A stretch of 64,000 nt of DNA from Spinacia oleracea. Lineage: Eukaryota > Streptophyta > Magnoliopsida > Caryophyllales > Amaranthaceae. The stretch lies in contig NC_079491.1 of NCBI RefSeq assembly GCF_020520425.1, positions 7,489,143 through 7,553,142 on the forward strand. The letters are read 5' to 3'. Shown here piece by piece: positions 18,198 to 29,990 of the stretch (within the stretch, counting starts at the first letter, position 1; each line of letters opens with the position of its first letter). The position numbers and the translations under genes were made by a program. The notes below the pieces were generated by a model. It was not told where the DNA came from and searched no databases. It worked only from the letters and a program-made list of their open reading frames with translations.

Positions 18198-21100
18198 TTG
18201 GCCGCTTCAGACGCTCGGTACATGACCTATACCGGTAACTAGTAGTCCTATGGGCCGGTCTTGGAGGTATTGGAGGATCTAACAAAGGAAAAACCTCATT
18301 GCCATTTTCTTGGACCCCATCTAGGCCCACATCTATGCTTTCAAAGCTAGGACTGCCACCAAAGCCACCTGTTAAACCAGCTGCAATTGCATCCATTGCA
18401 TCTATTCTATCATTGAAGCTTCCTGATAAACCCCGAGCAAAGCTTCCAGATAAACCTCCAACGCTTCCCGATACACCACCACCACCAGCACAACTTCCTT
18501 CATGTTCATTCGTTTGTGGGGAATCAAACACCATCGTACGTCGTACCCCAATAGGTTGTAACTGGCCTACGGATGAGGGGGTCAATTCCGTACCACCTTT
18601 CTCCAAACACACAGATGACGGGGTACCAACTACAACATCCTCATTTTGCCTTTGCCTGTCAAGCATTGCAATCTTCTCATCCAAACGCATTGCCAACAAG
18701 TGAGGTATTTCAACAACAACATCCATCGACTCTTTGTAGGTAGCTGCCCTTGAAAGTAAAGGCTCAAACAACACCATTAGCTTATCGTACCTGTCAATAT
18801 TAAACATTATATGTGAACAACAGATACACAGTGAGAACATGTACACATTATGAGGTATGTCAGCTTTAATAAAATAATAATTGTTTTAATAAAAAATTCT
18901 TACCTACACACAACTTCTGTCTTCAATGGGTCGTGGTACATCACCCTGACCTTCGTATGCTTCCTTTCAACATCTTTCCGCCAACGACGAAGTATATACT
19001 TGCCAGGAATTTCAGTCTGGTTATTCAAGTCATAAACCAATATCATATGCCTACACATTATACCGTGACATTCAAAGTGCTTACAATCACAAGATGCTTC
19101 CTTGGTAACGTAATTATACGTTGCAACAAACTTCGTCTTATGCTTCGTAACAATCTCCTTCCTTGCGTGTTTAGGCTTTATCCAAACCCTATCCTCAAGC
19201 TCGTACTCTTCAACAGACTCATCCAACATTTTCTTGCTCAAACACCGCACGTACAGTACCCTACTACACTCTCTTTGGACCTCATGAAATTTGGCGTCCG
19301 TGTATAATTTCTGGAAAAGTTCCTCAGCTGGGAAACAGGTGACAATTTGCCTTATATTTCTCGCAGTGCTCGTATCGGCCATACTTTCTTCATTTGCCCT
19401 TGCCTCCATTGCTTCACAATAAGCCTCAACAAACTCATACAAATGAGTATGCTTGTGTACAAATTGATCAAAAAAGCTGTTTATACTTTCAACTCGTTGG
19501 GTCGTCTTCATGCCAGCCCAAAATAAATGCTTCACATACGCAGGAACCCACATGTTCCTTTCCGCATACAACCCTGATAAGATGAATTTCACCAACAACT
19601 CAGGTAACAAATCAGTTGCACAGATCAGGATCACTGATCAGGTAGACTGATCAAAGCACTGATCAGGAACATGTGGCAGGGGCACTGATCAGGTACACTA
19701 ATCAGGTGCACTGACCAGGTGCACTGATCAGGTGCACTGACCAGGTGCACTGATCAGGTGCACAGATCAGGTGCACTGATCAAAGAACACTGATCAGGTG
19801 CACTGATCAGGTACACTGATCAGGTACACTGATCAGGTACACTGATCAGGTGCACTGATCAGGTGCACTGATCAAAGAACACTGATCAAAGAACACTGAT
19901 CAGGTGCACTGATCAGGTACACTGATCAAAGAACACTGATCAGGTGCACTGATCAGGTACACTGATTAGGTACACTGATCAGGTGCACTGATCAGGTGCA
20001 CTGATTAGGGGTGTGCAAAGATCAGTGGTGGTGTGTGCACAGATCAGTGGTGGTGTGCACGCATCAGTTTAGATTATTTTTTTCAAATTAAATATATAAT
20101 TCACAGAGACGGAGAATGTACCTTCAAGCCAATCATCATCAACCTGGTACCTCTCCATCACTGTTGCCCAATTTAATTCAAACTCATCACATGTTAGACT
20201 ATCATATATTGCGCGCTCCAAGTCTACCTTTAAATCGGGGTACTCTACATGCGTTCCAAGCTTCCTACTAAACTTCTGAAGAATGTGCCATATGCACCAC
20301 CTATGACATGTATTGCTCATGGTTGTTCTCAAAGCCCTCCTCATCGCGGGATCTTGATCAGTCAATATCCCAATTGGGGCTTTACCAGCCATACATTCTA
20401 ACCAATTGCCGAAAATCCACTCAAAAGTGTCACTATTTTCATGCGAAACAAGCGCACATCCAAGTAATATGCTCTGACCATGATGATTCACACCAACAAA
20501 GTTCGCAAACGGCATTTTATATTTATTGGTCAAGTACGTACTATCAAAGCAGACAACATCACCAAACTCCTCATAAGCAGCTCTACTACGAGCATCAACC
20601 CATAAAACATCCTGCAACATCCCTTTTGCATCTTGCCGGTACACGTGAAAAAATTCAGAATTATCCGCTTTCATCTTCTTAAAATAGTCAAACATTGCCC
20701 TCGCATCACCACCACTTGTCCTTGCCTTCCTCACCTTCGCAACCACTTCATTAAGATCCTTCCGTAGGAAAGGCATTCTACCTCTACCATTCCGTTGCAC
20801 CGCCATTAAGTTATAAGTTTGAGCTACAGACATACCAGATTGCGAACATACATTCGCTTGTCTCAACACATGAGGGTTTTCCCTTAAAAACTTCTTCCGG
20901 TTATAAGGAATAATCCTAGACTTACTAGGGGTGGGGTGATGATTTTCATGAACCATTACTGCTCTACGTATCACCCACTCTCCTAACTTATTTACACTTG
21001 CAAATACATGTACGGGACATTGACATTTCTTAGACTTGCGTACCCCACTCCCAATTACTTCATGGAGTGAATCGGATGCCTTACGCCTTCTTTCCGGCAC

Positions 21101-22025
21101 ACCATAGCACTCACAAGTCCACAAACAATTACGCTTCTCTTTCCCGATTCCTTTCTCTTTATCAGAACCAACCACAGATTTCACCGTACCACAACGACGA
21201 GCAATACCAAAACCCTTTTGTTTGGCATACCCCCTAAACTGTTCTTCAATCTCCTCCCAACAAGGAAACACCATACTAACCTTCAATTCAAGAACTTCCT
21301 CCTCTTCCCCGTAGGCAGTTACTACCATTCGCTTTTTTGGGGTTGTGAAACAATCCTCACCCTCCTACAATTACATTAAAGCCAACCCCCATCACAATTA
21401 CCAATCTCAACCAACCAATTCCAAACCAGAACACACACCAATATAATGCTCAAAAAAAATCATCCTTTATAATCTTTTTGGAAATCTTTTTGGAAATCTT
21501 ACATTATTATTAATTACCATCAAATTTATAATCTTACATCATTAATTAGCATCATTTCCAAGTTCATTCTGTATTAATTTTAATGATTAATTAATGCATT
21601 CAATCATTCATTTTAATGATTAATTCAACAATCAACAAATTCAGTAAATCAATAAATTCATACCAACAAACCAATAGATTAATACCAATCAACACATTAA
21701 CCAATCGCAATAAATTTCAAATAACGAAAAACAATCAGATTGCTACAAAATAACCAATCCCTAACACATGATTGCTACAAAATCCATAAAACATCAAATA
21801 TTGGAGTGCCATTTGATGTTGAATGCCATTTCCAGAAACATATGAGTGCCATTTCCATGAAAAATCAATTGGATAATTTATAGAACAGATCTAGATTCAT
21901 ACCTCTTCGTCGGAGGAGGATTGTGGTTCATACCTCCATATGAAGTCTTCTTCTTCCTCTTCTACTTCAACCTCGCGACTACCTTCACCAATTTCGTAAC
22001 CAATTTCGTCACCAATGCCCTCCAT
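17842..22025 (-). CDS. FAR1-type MULE transposase
   Basis: Four exons on the minus strand: 22025-21903, 21364-20122, 19573-18904 and 18790-17842 (2,985 nt, 994 residues). All introns are GT-AG and phases match across every junction. Residues about 74-190 are a FAR1-type DNA-binding region (EQFRGYAKQKGFGIARR, then CQCPVHV and VHENHHP). The MULE transposase core follows with D315 (VCFDSTYLTNKYKMPFANFV), D377 (LTDQDPAMRRAL), CHRWCIWHI and E484 (TTQRVESINSFF). A SWIM zinc finger starts near residue 617 (CDCKHFECHGIMCRH). The C-terminus is proline-rich with repeated AAPRKP and a basic end. The start at 22025 is chosen because it joins in phase to the FAR1 exon and encodes the acidic leader usual in FAR1 relatives. 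A domesticated FRS gene is the alternative, but its position between matched inverted repeats argues for a transposase. The key residues are intact. Confidence 0.88.
19635..20035. repeat. Minisatellite, unit CACTGATCAGGTG
   Basis: About 400 bp of tandem 13-14 bp units (CACTGATCAGGTG, CACTGATCAGGTA, CACTGATCAAAGAA) lying wholly within the second intron of the transposase gene (19574-20121). Every unit carries TGATCA. Units are mixed in higher-order blocks, suggesting recent expansion. Confidence 0.93.
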
Positions 22026-22386
22026 TTTTTGCGAAATTGAGAGCAACCCCCAAATAATATCACAAACGTGGTGTTCGAAACAAATGGTGTTCGAATATGG
22101 AAGAAAAAGAGGAGAAGAAGAAGAAGAAAAAAATGGGTTTGATTTTATTTTTTTGTATGAATTACAGTGGTGTTCGAAAATGGAGTTCTTCCAATTGGTG
22201 ATGTTCGAAAATGGTGAGTCTAGCAATTGGAACCCAACACTCAGTAAGAAAGAAGACTCAGCTAGGGGTTTAATGATTGCCAACTCATCAATGCCACGTC
22301 ACCATCCCGTTTTACAATTTCACTATTCCGTTATCTATTTCCCCCCAAAATTATTTCACAATTACATTTATCTTTTTTTTTTGGGT
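22026..22386 (-). promoter_or_regulatory. Leader and probable promoter of the MULE transposase
   Basis: About 360 bp between the transposase start codon and the right terminal repeat. No exon was found in it on the minus strand, so it must contain the promoter and 5' leader. I could not pick a single TATA box with confidence. Confidence 0.4.
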
Positions 22387-22433
22387 TGGCATGTATTTGC
22401 CAATACATGCATGGCATGTTTTTGGACTTCCTC
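22387..22433 (-). repeat. Right terminal inverted repeat of the MULE
   Basis: Inverse counterpart of the left end, with the palindromic block ATGTATTTGCCAATACAT (one base off perfect). Outside it lies the target duplication at 22434-22443. Confidence 0.85.
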
Positions 22434-22772
22434 TAACCCAAAGGGAACATTATTATAACTAAATTTCCTCACTAACCACTTCAGTATCTTGTTTTTATGT
22501 TTATTTGTTGCAGATTAAATATAAAAAGCTTATATTAAATTCTCCGAGTATTTAAAATTCCAGTTTTTTTTCCCTTTTTTTTCGGGGTGGCACGTCATAA
22601 TCTCATCTGATTTTTAATGCTCGCTTCGTATATTTTTAATGTTTTTTGTTATTTGCTTGTATAACACAGAGTACTCCGTATACATTTATCTTGTATAATC
22701 TTTAAAGTCATAGAATTTATAAAATAACGGTGAACGGTGAAATTGGTAAATTTTATGTAAACATTGTAATTA

Positions 22773-23069
22773 GAGCATCTCCAATGGTTATAGCTAGGGA
22801 CTAGCTTGAAATTTATAAAAGTTTCAAGCTAATAGCTAGACCATTGGAGTGAAAATAACAAAATAGCTTGGCCAAGCAAATTAGCTTATTTGACAACTAG
22901 CTCACAAAATTGCCAAATAATTAATTGACAAGTGGACAAGTGGGACAAATTTAAACAACATGCTAGTTGCTAGCCATTAGAGCTCAAATTAGCTAGATAA
23001 CAAAATAGCTTGAAAACTTATGTGGCACAACAAACTAATTGTCAAATTAGCTTACTATTGGAGATGCTC
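22773..23069. mobile_element. Tourist/Harbinger-like MITE
   Basis: Ends GAGCATCTCCAATGG and inverse TATTGGAGATGCTC, flanked by TTA (22770-22772 and 23070-23072). 297 bp, no coding capacity. The GAGCATCTCCAA terminus is common among plant MITEs with 3-bp duplications. Confidence 0.8.
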
Positions 23070-23772
23070 TTAATACTCCGCAAATTGTCATTTTCATTGT
23101 ATCTTTTTTAAAAAAACATTGTAGTTTTTATTTCTTTTAAGAGTGTCTAGCTTGTTTCAAAATCATGGATGCGCCACTGAATGTACGTAACTCATACGGA
23201 GTGTAAGTACTCTGTAATAAGCTACTACTCCTTAAAAAAATTCTCGTTTTTTCGTGATGTGACATGTAATACTTCGTATAAATATTAAGTTATCGACATT
23301 TAAGGTTTTGACGTTTCTTAAAGCGTTTATAAACCCATAAATGGCTTAATAGTAACCCAAATGATATATTTACAATGTAAGTAGCTCAAATTTGGCATAG
23401 TAGTGCACTAGTGCTTATCACTTGTCATAGGTGTCTCAATTACTAGCTATTTTTTTATACATTTTCATTATTACGGCGTAATATAGACAATACACATATA
23501 AACGTATAGTGATGTAACGTGTTGTGTATACAAAAATTGACATGTACTCCCTTTACTTCTACGAGTACTCCATTTTAAACAGTTGCATCATTTTGACTTT
23601 TGGCAATATTTACGTAACTTACTTTGACTATATTTTTCTACACATAAATAATAATAAAATATTATGTAAAATGTTATTGGTTTGTCTCAATATAATAAAG
23701 ATATCATGTTTTTTTTTTTATAATTTTACTAATAATTATTAATATTGGTTGTCGAAGTGATGTGTTGACATA
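23070..23772. other. AT-rich intergenic sequence, nothing recognised
   Basis: AT-rich sequence between two MITEs. The only frame (72 codons at 23524, plus) is Tyr/Ile/Phe-rich and looks like a chance AT-rich frame. Confidence 0.5.
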
Positions 23773-24076
23773 CTCCCTTCGTTTTTGTTTATTAATTAGT
23801 CCCATTTCTGTATTGAGATGAATTTTTTATTAGTCTCTTTTAAAATCTATTTTTACTTGTTCAATAATTATTTCCTTTTTATCTTTATATTACGATTGTA
23901 ATTCCATTTTCATCCCAATTAAATATGCAAGTGGTCCATTTATTTTCTAATTTAACAATATTAAACACGTACCTATATTTTCTTAATTTTTTTTCTCTCC
24001 TACCCAATGAGATTCTTTAGAGATTCACATGCAATGTGTCATTCTAATAAACTGTTCAATACCATAATGAATGGAG
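23773..24076. mobile_element. Stowaway-like MITE, diverged
   Basis: Starts CTCCCTTCGTTTTTG and ends in an imperfect inverse CATAATGAATGGAG, with TA on both sides. The ends match only partly, so this is an older copy. Confidence 0.5.
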
Positions 24077-24829
24077 TACGTAAAAGTCAAAACGACATAA
24101 CTATGTGTTTGCGATGCAATACTCCTTTAATTTGGATTAGCACAAATATACTTGTTTATTAGGGAGAATTGCATAGGTTTGACGAATCTAATTGTTCAAA
24201 ATTTGTTTGAAAAATCTATATATGCAATTATTTTGTTTAGCAGAGTTTGACGAATGTTTCATCCCATGGGTTTTGTCTTTTCTTGTTGTTTTATCTGTTT
24301 CCTCTTTTATCTCCTCTTGATCTACGACAAAGAAGTCAATTGCATGACAAATTAATTACGGGTTTACAAGTGATTGACAATTTGACGTGGAAGATATTTT
24401 GTTTCATTATCAATTATTTACTACTCCTTTTTGTTTTTATTTTTATCTTTTCACTTTCGTTTTATATTTGTTGGTAGTCTAGTACGGATTTTGATAGTTA
24501 TCTCTAATTATCAAAAAGCAAAATTATACTCCACTTCACTAAATTGATATTTTCAAAAAACTTTAAAACAAGTTCCTATCAAAAAAAAAAAAAAAAAAAC
24601 TTTAAAACAAGTCCAATAATACGAAGTATTATATTATACATACTCCATCATACGAAAATTAACTTTTACTTGACTTACTCTTTACTGGATCTAGTAGTGG
24701 TTAATTAGTTAATTACATTACTATTTTATCCTGAAGTTGATAAAATTGATTAATTAATTACCTTATACGGAGTAAGTTTGAACAACTTGAATTTCTTATT
24801 GTCGAATGACCGGATGGTCTTTAAATGGA

Positions 24830-25245
24830 ACTAGCTTTTGAGCCCGTTCAAAGAACGGGCGGTTGTCTAGTGGTTATTTAGTGTATCTTTTTAAGTACTA
24901 ATTTTATTGAGCTTGTGATTTTAAAGAAAATATATGATTTAAATAGAGGTAAATTTTGAAGGTTAAAAGAATATATATAAATTAAATAGTGTATTAATAT
25001 TGAGTGTTAATCGGGAAGATGAAGTGGAAGATGTAGAATTAATAGATTGGTGAATTGATGTTATATGAGGAAGATGAAGTGAAAGAGGTGGTTGGAGTTG
25101 CATAATATATCAAACAAAAAAGAAAATAAAAAATAAAAAACCTAATTGAGGTAAGAAAGAATGGATGACACGTGTCATCTAATCAAATGTGGTGACACAT
25201 GTCATCTAATTAATTGTGGGTTTGTTTTTTAAATACTAGGTATAG
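24830..25245. mobile_element. Possible non-autonomous DNA element
   Basis: Starts near ACTAGCTTTTGAGCCCGTTC, where GCCCGTTC and GAACGGGC can form a hairpin, and ends near AAATACTAGGTATAGAT after a doubled GTGACACATGTCATCTAAT word. Many plant dispersed repeats begin with a similar ACTAG plus CCCGT hairpin. A similar start occurs near 57930. No target duplication was identified. Confidence 0.35.
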
Positions 25246-25985
25246 ATGCACATATTATATATTAAACTTGTAAATTCTGAATTCTACGTACTACTCTGAA
25301 TAACTAAGACTCCATACTCTAAAACGTCTATTATCTAACATAACCTATATTACTTAGAAGGTTACGAGCTTGTCTAGGTCACAAACATTAGCCATTGAGT
25401 CCTATAACTCTATAAGGCTATAACGATGGTTCCTAATTTCCTATTGCGCGAAACAGTTTATACTCCACGTACAATATAACACCACTCATAAACAACCAAT
25501 TCATTTATCTTTGTACTTCACCTGGAAAAAAGAACGTAGATATTTCTTAACATTATTTTTGCTTTTCCAAATTTAGGTAACACTGAAGTGTATCACTAGC
25601 TAGTAAAATAAATACTCATAATAATAATAAAAATTGATGGAGAAGATCATGGAGATCTTCTTCCGCAAGGACCACAAGTAACATCAGCAATAGTAGCATC
25701 GATCCACATGATATTATTGAAATAATAATACAAGTGTTCGAAAGCCACTCTAAAAGTTCTTGCAAAAGATTATCTCTATTCGAGATATTAAGAGTCAAAA
25801 AAATATGTTGGAAAGCAAAATGTGCAATATTTAAGGAATGGATGAAGTATAAACAACTCTCGTGCTATTTGGTGTCTATCTAAAACGTCTAAGATAATCT
25901 AACTTTTTTAAGCATTATATTATTTCTGCTTAATTTCTCAATCCAATCTCTCACTAATTAAATTGGTTAAGGTATATTTTTTAAA
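25246..25985. other. Intergenic sequence, no gene supported
   Basis: AT-rich. A 60-codon minus frame at 25616-25798 encodes a hydrophobic stretch but has no supporting context. Confidence 0.5.
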
Positions 25986-26134
25986 ATCAAAGAGGGCAAA
26001 TTTTTTTTCTTGCCCTGCTAAGCTAATACAACGAGCCTAACAGGGCGATGGGAGGGCGATTTAAAAATCGCCCTGGTAGCCTAAAAGGGCGAGATTTACA
26101 TCAAAGAGGGCGATATTTTTCGCCCTCTTTGATC
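25986..26134. mobile_element. Short fold-back element with AGGGCGA repeats
   Basis: About 149 bp framed by ATCAAAGAGGGC (25988) and its inverse GCCCTCTTTGAT (to 26133). Inside are repeated AGGGCGA words in both orientations, including the hairpin around GGGCGATTTAAAAATCGCCC. The last 34 bp form a further near-perfect stem. It could be a tiny MITE or the terminal fragment of a larger element. Confidence 0.5.
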
Positions 26135-26139
26135 TTATA

Positions 26140-26404
26140 CTTCCTCCATTCTTTATTAAATGACACAATTTTTTTGTCACGTTTGCCAATGCAATATTTC
26201 AACCATTAATACCTTTTATTATCAATGGTTAAAAATTATAAAAGTTTGATATTATAAATGATAAATCTATAGGATGAGACGATTATAACAAGACCCCACA
26301 TGACTATATTTTTTGTTAAGTATAAATCACAATTGATGGTCAAAGTATATTATATGAATAGTGTCAAAAGTACAATTGTGTCATTTAAAAAAGAATGGAG
26401 GAAG
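26140..26404. mobile_element. Stowaway-like MITE
   Basis: Ends CTTCCTCCATTCTTTATTAA and inverse TTTAAAAAAGAATGGAGGAAG, TA on both sides. 265 bp, non-coding. Confidence 0.82.
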
Positions 26405-26749
26405 TATGTTGTAGTGTATATATGCCTTTGAATTTAAAATATGCGCCACATGCATACATATCCCGTGATGAACAATATACATGGACTTATGGAGTAATAA
26501 TTTACTTCGTATTATTTATTGACTCCATATAAAATTATACAATTAATTAAGATTTAACTCCACTTGAAATTGAACAACCAATTATTCGAAGACAACCAGA
26601 ATTAGTGAATTACCAAAACTATTCAACTGTTTTAGATCAACCAAAACAGAAACCTATATACATAGAGAATGAAACATGGCAATTGAATATTTAATCAAAT
26701 TAATTAAGAACATCAAAAAGTCAACTCTCACCACACACATGAAACTATG

Positions 26750-28055
26750 TGATAGTTCAGTAGAAACACTTGACAAGAGGGGGGGTGAATTGTTTCTTGG
26801 GAACTTGAGTAAGTTTCTTGCGGAATTTAAACAATAAAGAGACTGAGAACAATGAGCGAAGAAAGATATAAAACGGAGGAACCTTCTTGACCCTAATCAA
26901 GAAGAACCTCAATACTCTTTTGTATTAATGCAATAACTCTATTACAAATACACTCTTTAACTCGAGTTCCTCTCGAACACGAGTTCCCCACAGCAATCCC
27001 CTTCGATTACTGTGCTACTCTTTCTCTCTCTGACTTAACTCTAAGTCGCTCCTTTTCTCTTTGACTTAACTCTAAGTCACTGTTTCTCTCTTTGACTAAA
27101 CTCTTAGTCGCTCTTTCTCTCTTTGACTTAACTCTAAGTCACTCAAGGATCACTCAATCCTTAAACCCAAAATACAATTTGATATAAAACTCTAGTACGT
27201 AATAAAGCTTATAATAATAAGGAACTCAAGGAACACTCTATTTTGCCAACTGACTCTTTTAAAACGTTTAAGCTCTTTAAGATAGATTTTGTAGAAATCA
27301 GTTGTGTTTTGAAAAGCCAAAACTCTTCTCCTTTTATAGGAGAGTTTTACTTAGGGTTGGGTACCCATGTTCTCCTCAACTACCCACTAACAGTTACTGC
27401 TCAGTAACATGGGCATAGTTGGAGAGAAACAAGGGAGACCAAATCAAAACACTAAATGTACGTTAAACAGAAATACGTGGGGAGAGTTTCAAGGAACATG
27501 GAAAATCTTTTACTTGAGAAACAAGGATAATAAATCAGAATCCTATGTTTCATTTATTAATTAAATTCATTTTATTTATTAAAAAGATTTTCCAAGTTAA
27601 AACTCTTTTATAATTACAGTTAACATATTTCATTTAAAACGTACCAAAATACTTAGGTTCCTTTCGTTCCAAATTACGTATAAACAATATTAAATACTTA
27701 CATAAATCCTAAACATAAACTCATATGTTGTAGTCTTCATGTTGCACCTTTAGAAGCTTCACTCGAAAACTTCCCAATTTGTTCCTTCTCTGGAACATCG
27801 AGGATCCACATAATATATGAGGATCTCGCCTTAGGAACTCGCCTAAGGATCTCGCCTTGCTTAATGATTATTTCTTCAATGTAGTGTCTGACATGGGTCA
27901 ATTACTTGCTTATATTCCACGTTGCTTAGTTTATCCAACTCAGGATCTCCTTAACTTAGCATTATCCCTCTAAGGATCTCGGAACCTATTATGCAACATA
28001 ACTTAACCAATTGTCAGGAGTTTGCTTTGTCATCATCAAAACTTTAGGGTCAACA
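26750..28055 (-). repeat. 3' LTR of the non-autonomous copia element
   Basis: 1,306 bp, TG to CA. It contains four tandem-like copies of CTTTGACTTAACTCTAAGTC at about 27030-27142, a candidate regulatory array. Confidence 0.92.
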
Positions 28056-28070
28056 ATATTCCCCCTTTTT
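28056..28070 (-). other. Polypurine tract
   Basis: On the minus strand AAAAAGGGGGAATAT abuts the 3' LTR. A second purine-rich word AACAGGGGGAGATG lies at about 28325-28338. Multiple such tracts are a Sirevirus trait. Confidence 0.8.
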
Positions 28071-28844
28071 GGTGATGACAACATAAGCAAACTTTCACTA
28101 AATGCAATAATAATCAATTAGCATAAATATAAAGCAATAAATTAAATAAAGTATTTTTATAAAAATTAATCTAAATTTCCTAAATGAAATTAAGGAAAAT
28201 TGAAATTAATTTTAATAAACGAAAATAAAATTAAGAACGAGAAATAAAATTTTATAAACTTACATCGAGAAGAGAGTAGTGAGACAGACTCAAGTGATCA
28301 ATTTAAGTTAAGTTTGCATTCATCTCCCCCTGTTGGCATTAACAAAAAGTAGAAATACACAATACTAATATATACCGATTATAGCGCCCTCCGATCAACA
28401 GTTGGCAAACTAAGTTAGCCTCAAAGTTAAGTTCCAACGTACTAAATTCGAATATAAAACATAATAATTAACAAGCCAAGTTTTTAGAGATACGATCTTT
28501 TAGGAGTTCCACAGAAATAAAGGAAGAGAAATTGTATGTTTCCCAACAGATGGTTACATACAAAAAAAATAAAAAAAAATAAAATAAAAAGTTCCAAAAA
28601 AAATCAAAAGCGTAATGTAACACAAATGGATAGGATCAGGAAAGATGGCTTGGGTATGTAGCAAGTTTAGGTTGTTCCTTTTTCAACTGCATATAGATCC
28701 ATATCCTTTCTCAATTGCGTCTTTTCATTCTTCCACTTTCTCATCATCATTCTCATTATCATAATATATATCAACAAACAACAGAGAATATTTCACCTTG
28801 GAACCACTTTGTGAACCCTGTCATACTCTTTTTTGTTTTTTTTG

Positions 28845-29600
28845 TTTTGTTTTTTTTTTTTTTTAAATTTTTTTTTTAATTTTTTTTTTTTTTTTTTTTG
28901 GTATAACAACGTCCCCTTAGTATATACATCATAACCCATTCTTGTTCCCCCTGAGAACGTGCTGCCTTTTTTTTTTCTTTCATTCGGGTTTTTAAAAGCA
29001 CCCCCACCACCCGACCTCCGCTGTAATTCGCGGGTCGGTGAAGCTCCCTCTTTTTTCGGGTGGTTCGAACTAGACAGAGAGGCAGGGGGAGTTTCGGGTC
29101 TGGGTGGGTTCGGATCTGGGTGGGTTCTGTGGGGGTTGGCGTTAGCGACCGGGTCAGGGCGAGTAGGGAGGGTCGCGAACTGGGTGGGGGGAGTTCGTTC
29201 GCGAGCGGTTGCTTGTGGAGGGACGTCGCGAGCGGGTTTGGGTTTGTGGGTTTCGGTGAGGACGGTGGCCATGGAGTCGGACGGCTGGGAGGTGGAGCCG
29301 CCGTCGTTGGTTGTTGTGGAGGGTTGGAGGGTTGGAGAAGCTCGGTTGCTGTGGTATCAGTGGTCGGTCGGTCGCCCGGGTTGGGTCCGGTCGCCGAGCC
29401 ACTGCCGCCGGCGGTTGCTTGAGGCTGGCCGCCGCTCATGGTGGCTAGGGTTTCAGATTGGGGATTTTTAATTTCTAGGGTTTTGTGGTGTTTGAATTTG
29501 GGGATTTTTATTTTTGGGTTCCTTGTGTTTGAATTGGTGAGATGTGAATTTGTGGTGGTTTTGGGTATGAGATCCATAGGGGCGATCCATTAGCTTTTAA
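28845..29600 (-). other. GC-rich insert ending in an A-rich tail
   Basis: Inside the copia element, where RNase H should be, lies about 0.6 kb of CpG-rich sequence unlike its AT-rich surroundings. On the minus strand it has an AAACCCTAG-type plant leader and an ATG (29439) opening a Pro/Thr/Ser-rich frame. Overlapping frames run 29577-28876 and 29272-28793. It ends in a 60-80 nt A-rich run (T-rich at about 28830-28900 on the plus strand). This looks like a retroposed or transduced 5' part of a transcript. I do not recognise the protein and call no function. Confidence 0.45.
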
Positions 29601-29990
29601 TTTTGGAAAAATAAAATTTAATGGAATAAGAAAAATTATGGATATATAGAAGGAAATAAAAGATAAAAATAATTTGTGGAAAAATAAAAGATATGAAAAA
29701 AAATTGTAACAAACAAAATATATCCATGATCCTTTTATTTTAGCGGAACTTTTGATTTACGTATCTCATATTACTGACTAATTAAATACACATTTTAATT
29801 CTAAATTTTTGGTTGTTCCTTAACGATGGTAAACTTCAGTTATGCTTTACGCACATGTATTTATAATGGTATACAGTAGTTCTGCATAAATCTATAAAAG
29901 TCATACCTTGTGAGGAACTGTCCTGCTTACTTTTCTTATCTTGATCATCCCGATATCGAATCTCATTTTCCCGTGCTTCTCTCTGCTTGT

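Larger units (their letters stand above)
12971..22433. mobile_element. Two-gene Mutator-like element (MULE)
   Basis: A 9,463-bp element. The flanks carry an exact direct repeat TAACCCAAAG (12961-12970 and 22434-22443; the match extends one base further), the 9-11 bp duplication typical of Mutator superfamily insertions. The ends form inverted repeats of about 47 bp, matching at 39 of 47 positions by my alignment, both starting GAGG. Inside are two convergent genes: a FAR1-type transposase on the minus strand starting near the right end, and an accessory protein on the plus strand starting near the left end. Each has its own leader close to one terminus, as in two-gene Mutator elements. The transposase frame is open over four exons with consensus splice sites, so the element may be autonomous. 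Confidence 0.9.

Noticed and set aside
19635-20035. CRISPR-like array
   Set aside because: Units are contiguous 13-14 bp with no unique spacers, inside a plant transposon intron: a minisatellite.
25616-25798. 60-codon minus frame with a hydrophobic segment
   Set aside because: Could encode a tiny membrane protein, but the AT-rich repeats alone explain a Leu/Ile-rich frame, and there is no promoter or homologue I know.
28959-29471. 170-codon plus-strand frame in the GC-rich insert
   Set aside because: Frames are open on both strands because GC-rich sequence has few stops; the leader and A-tail favour the minus strand.
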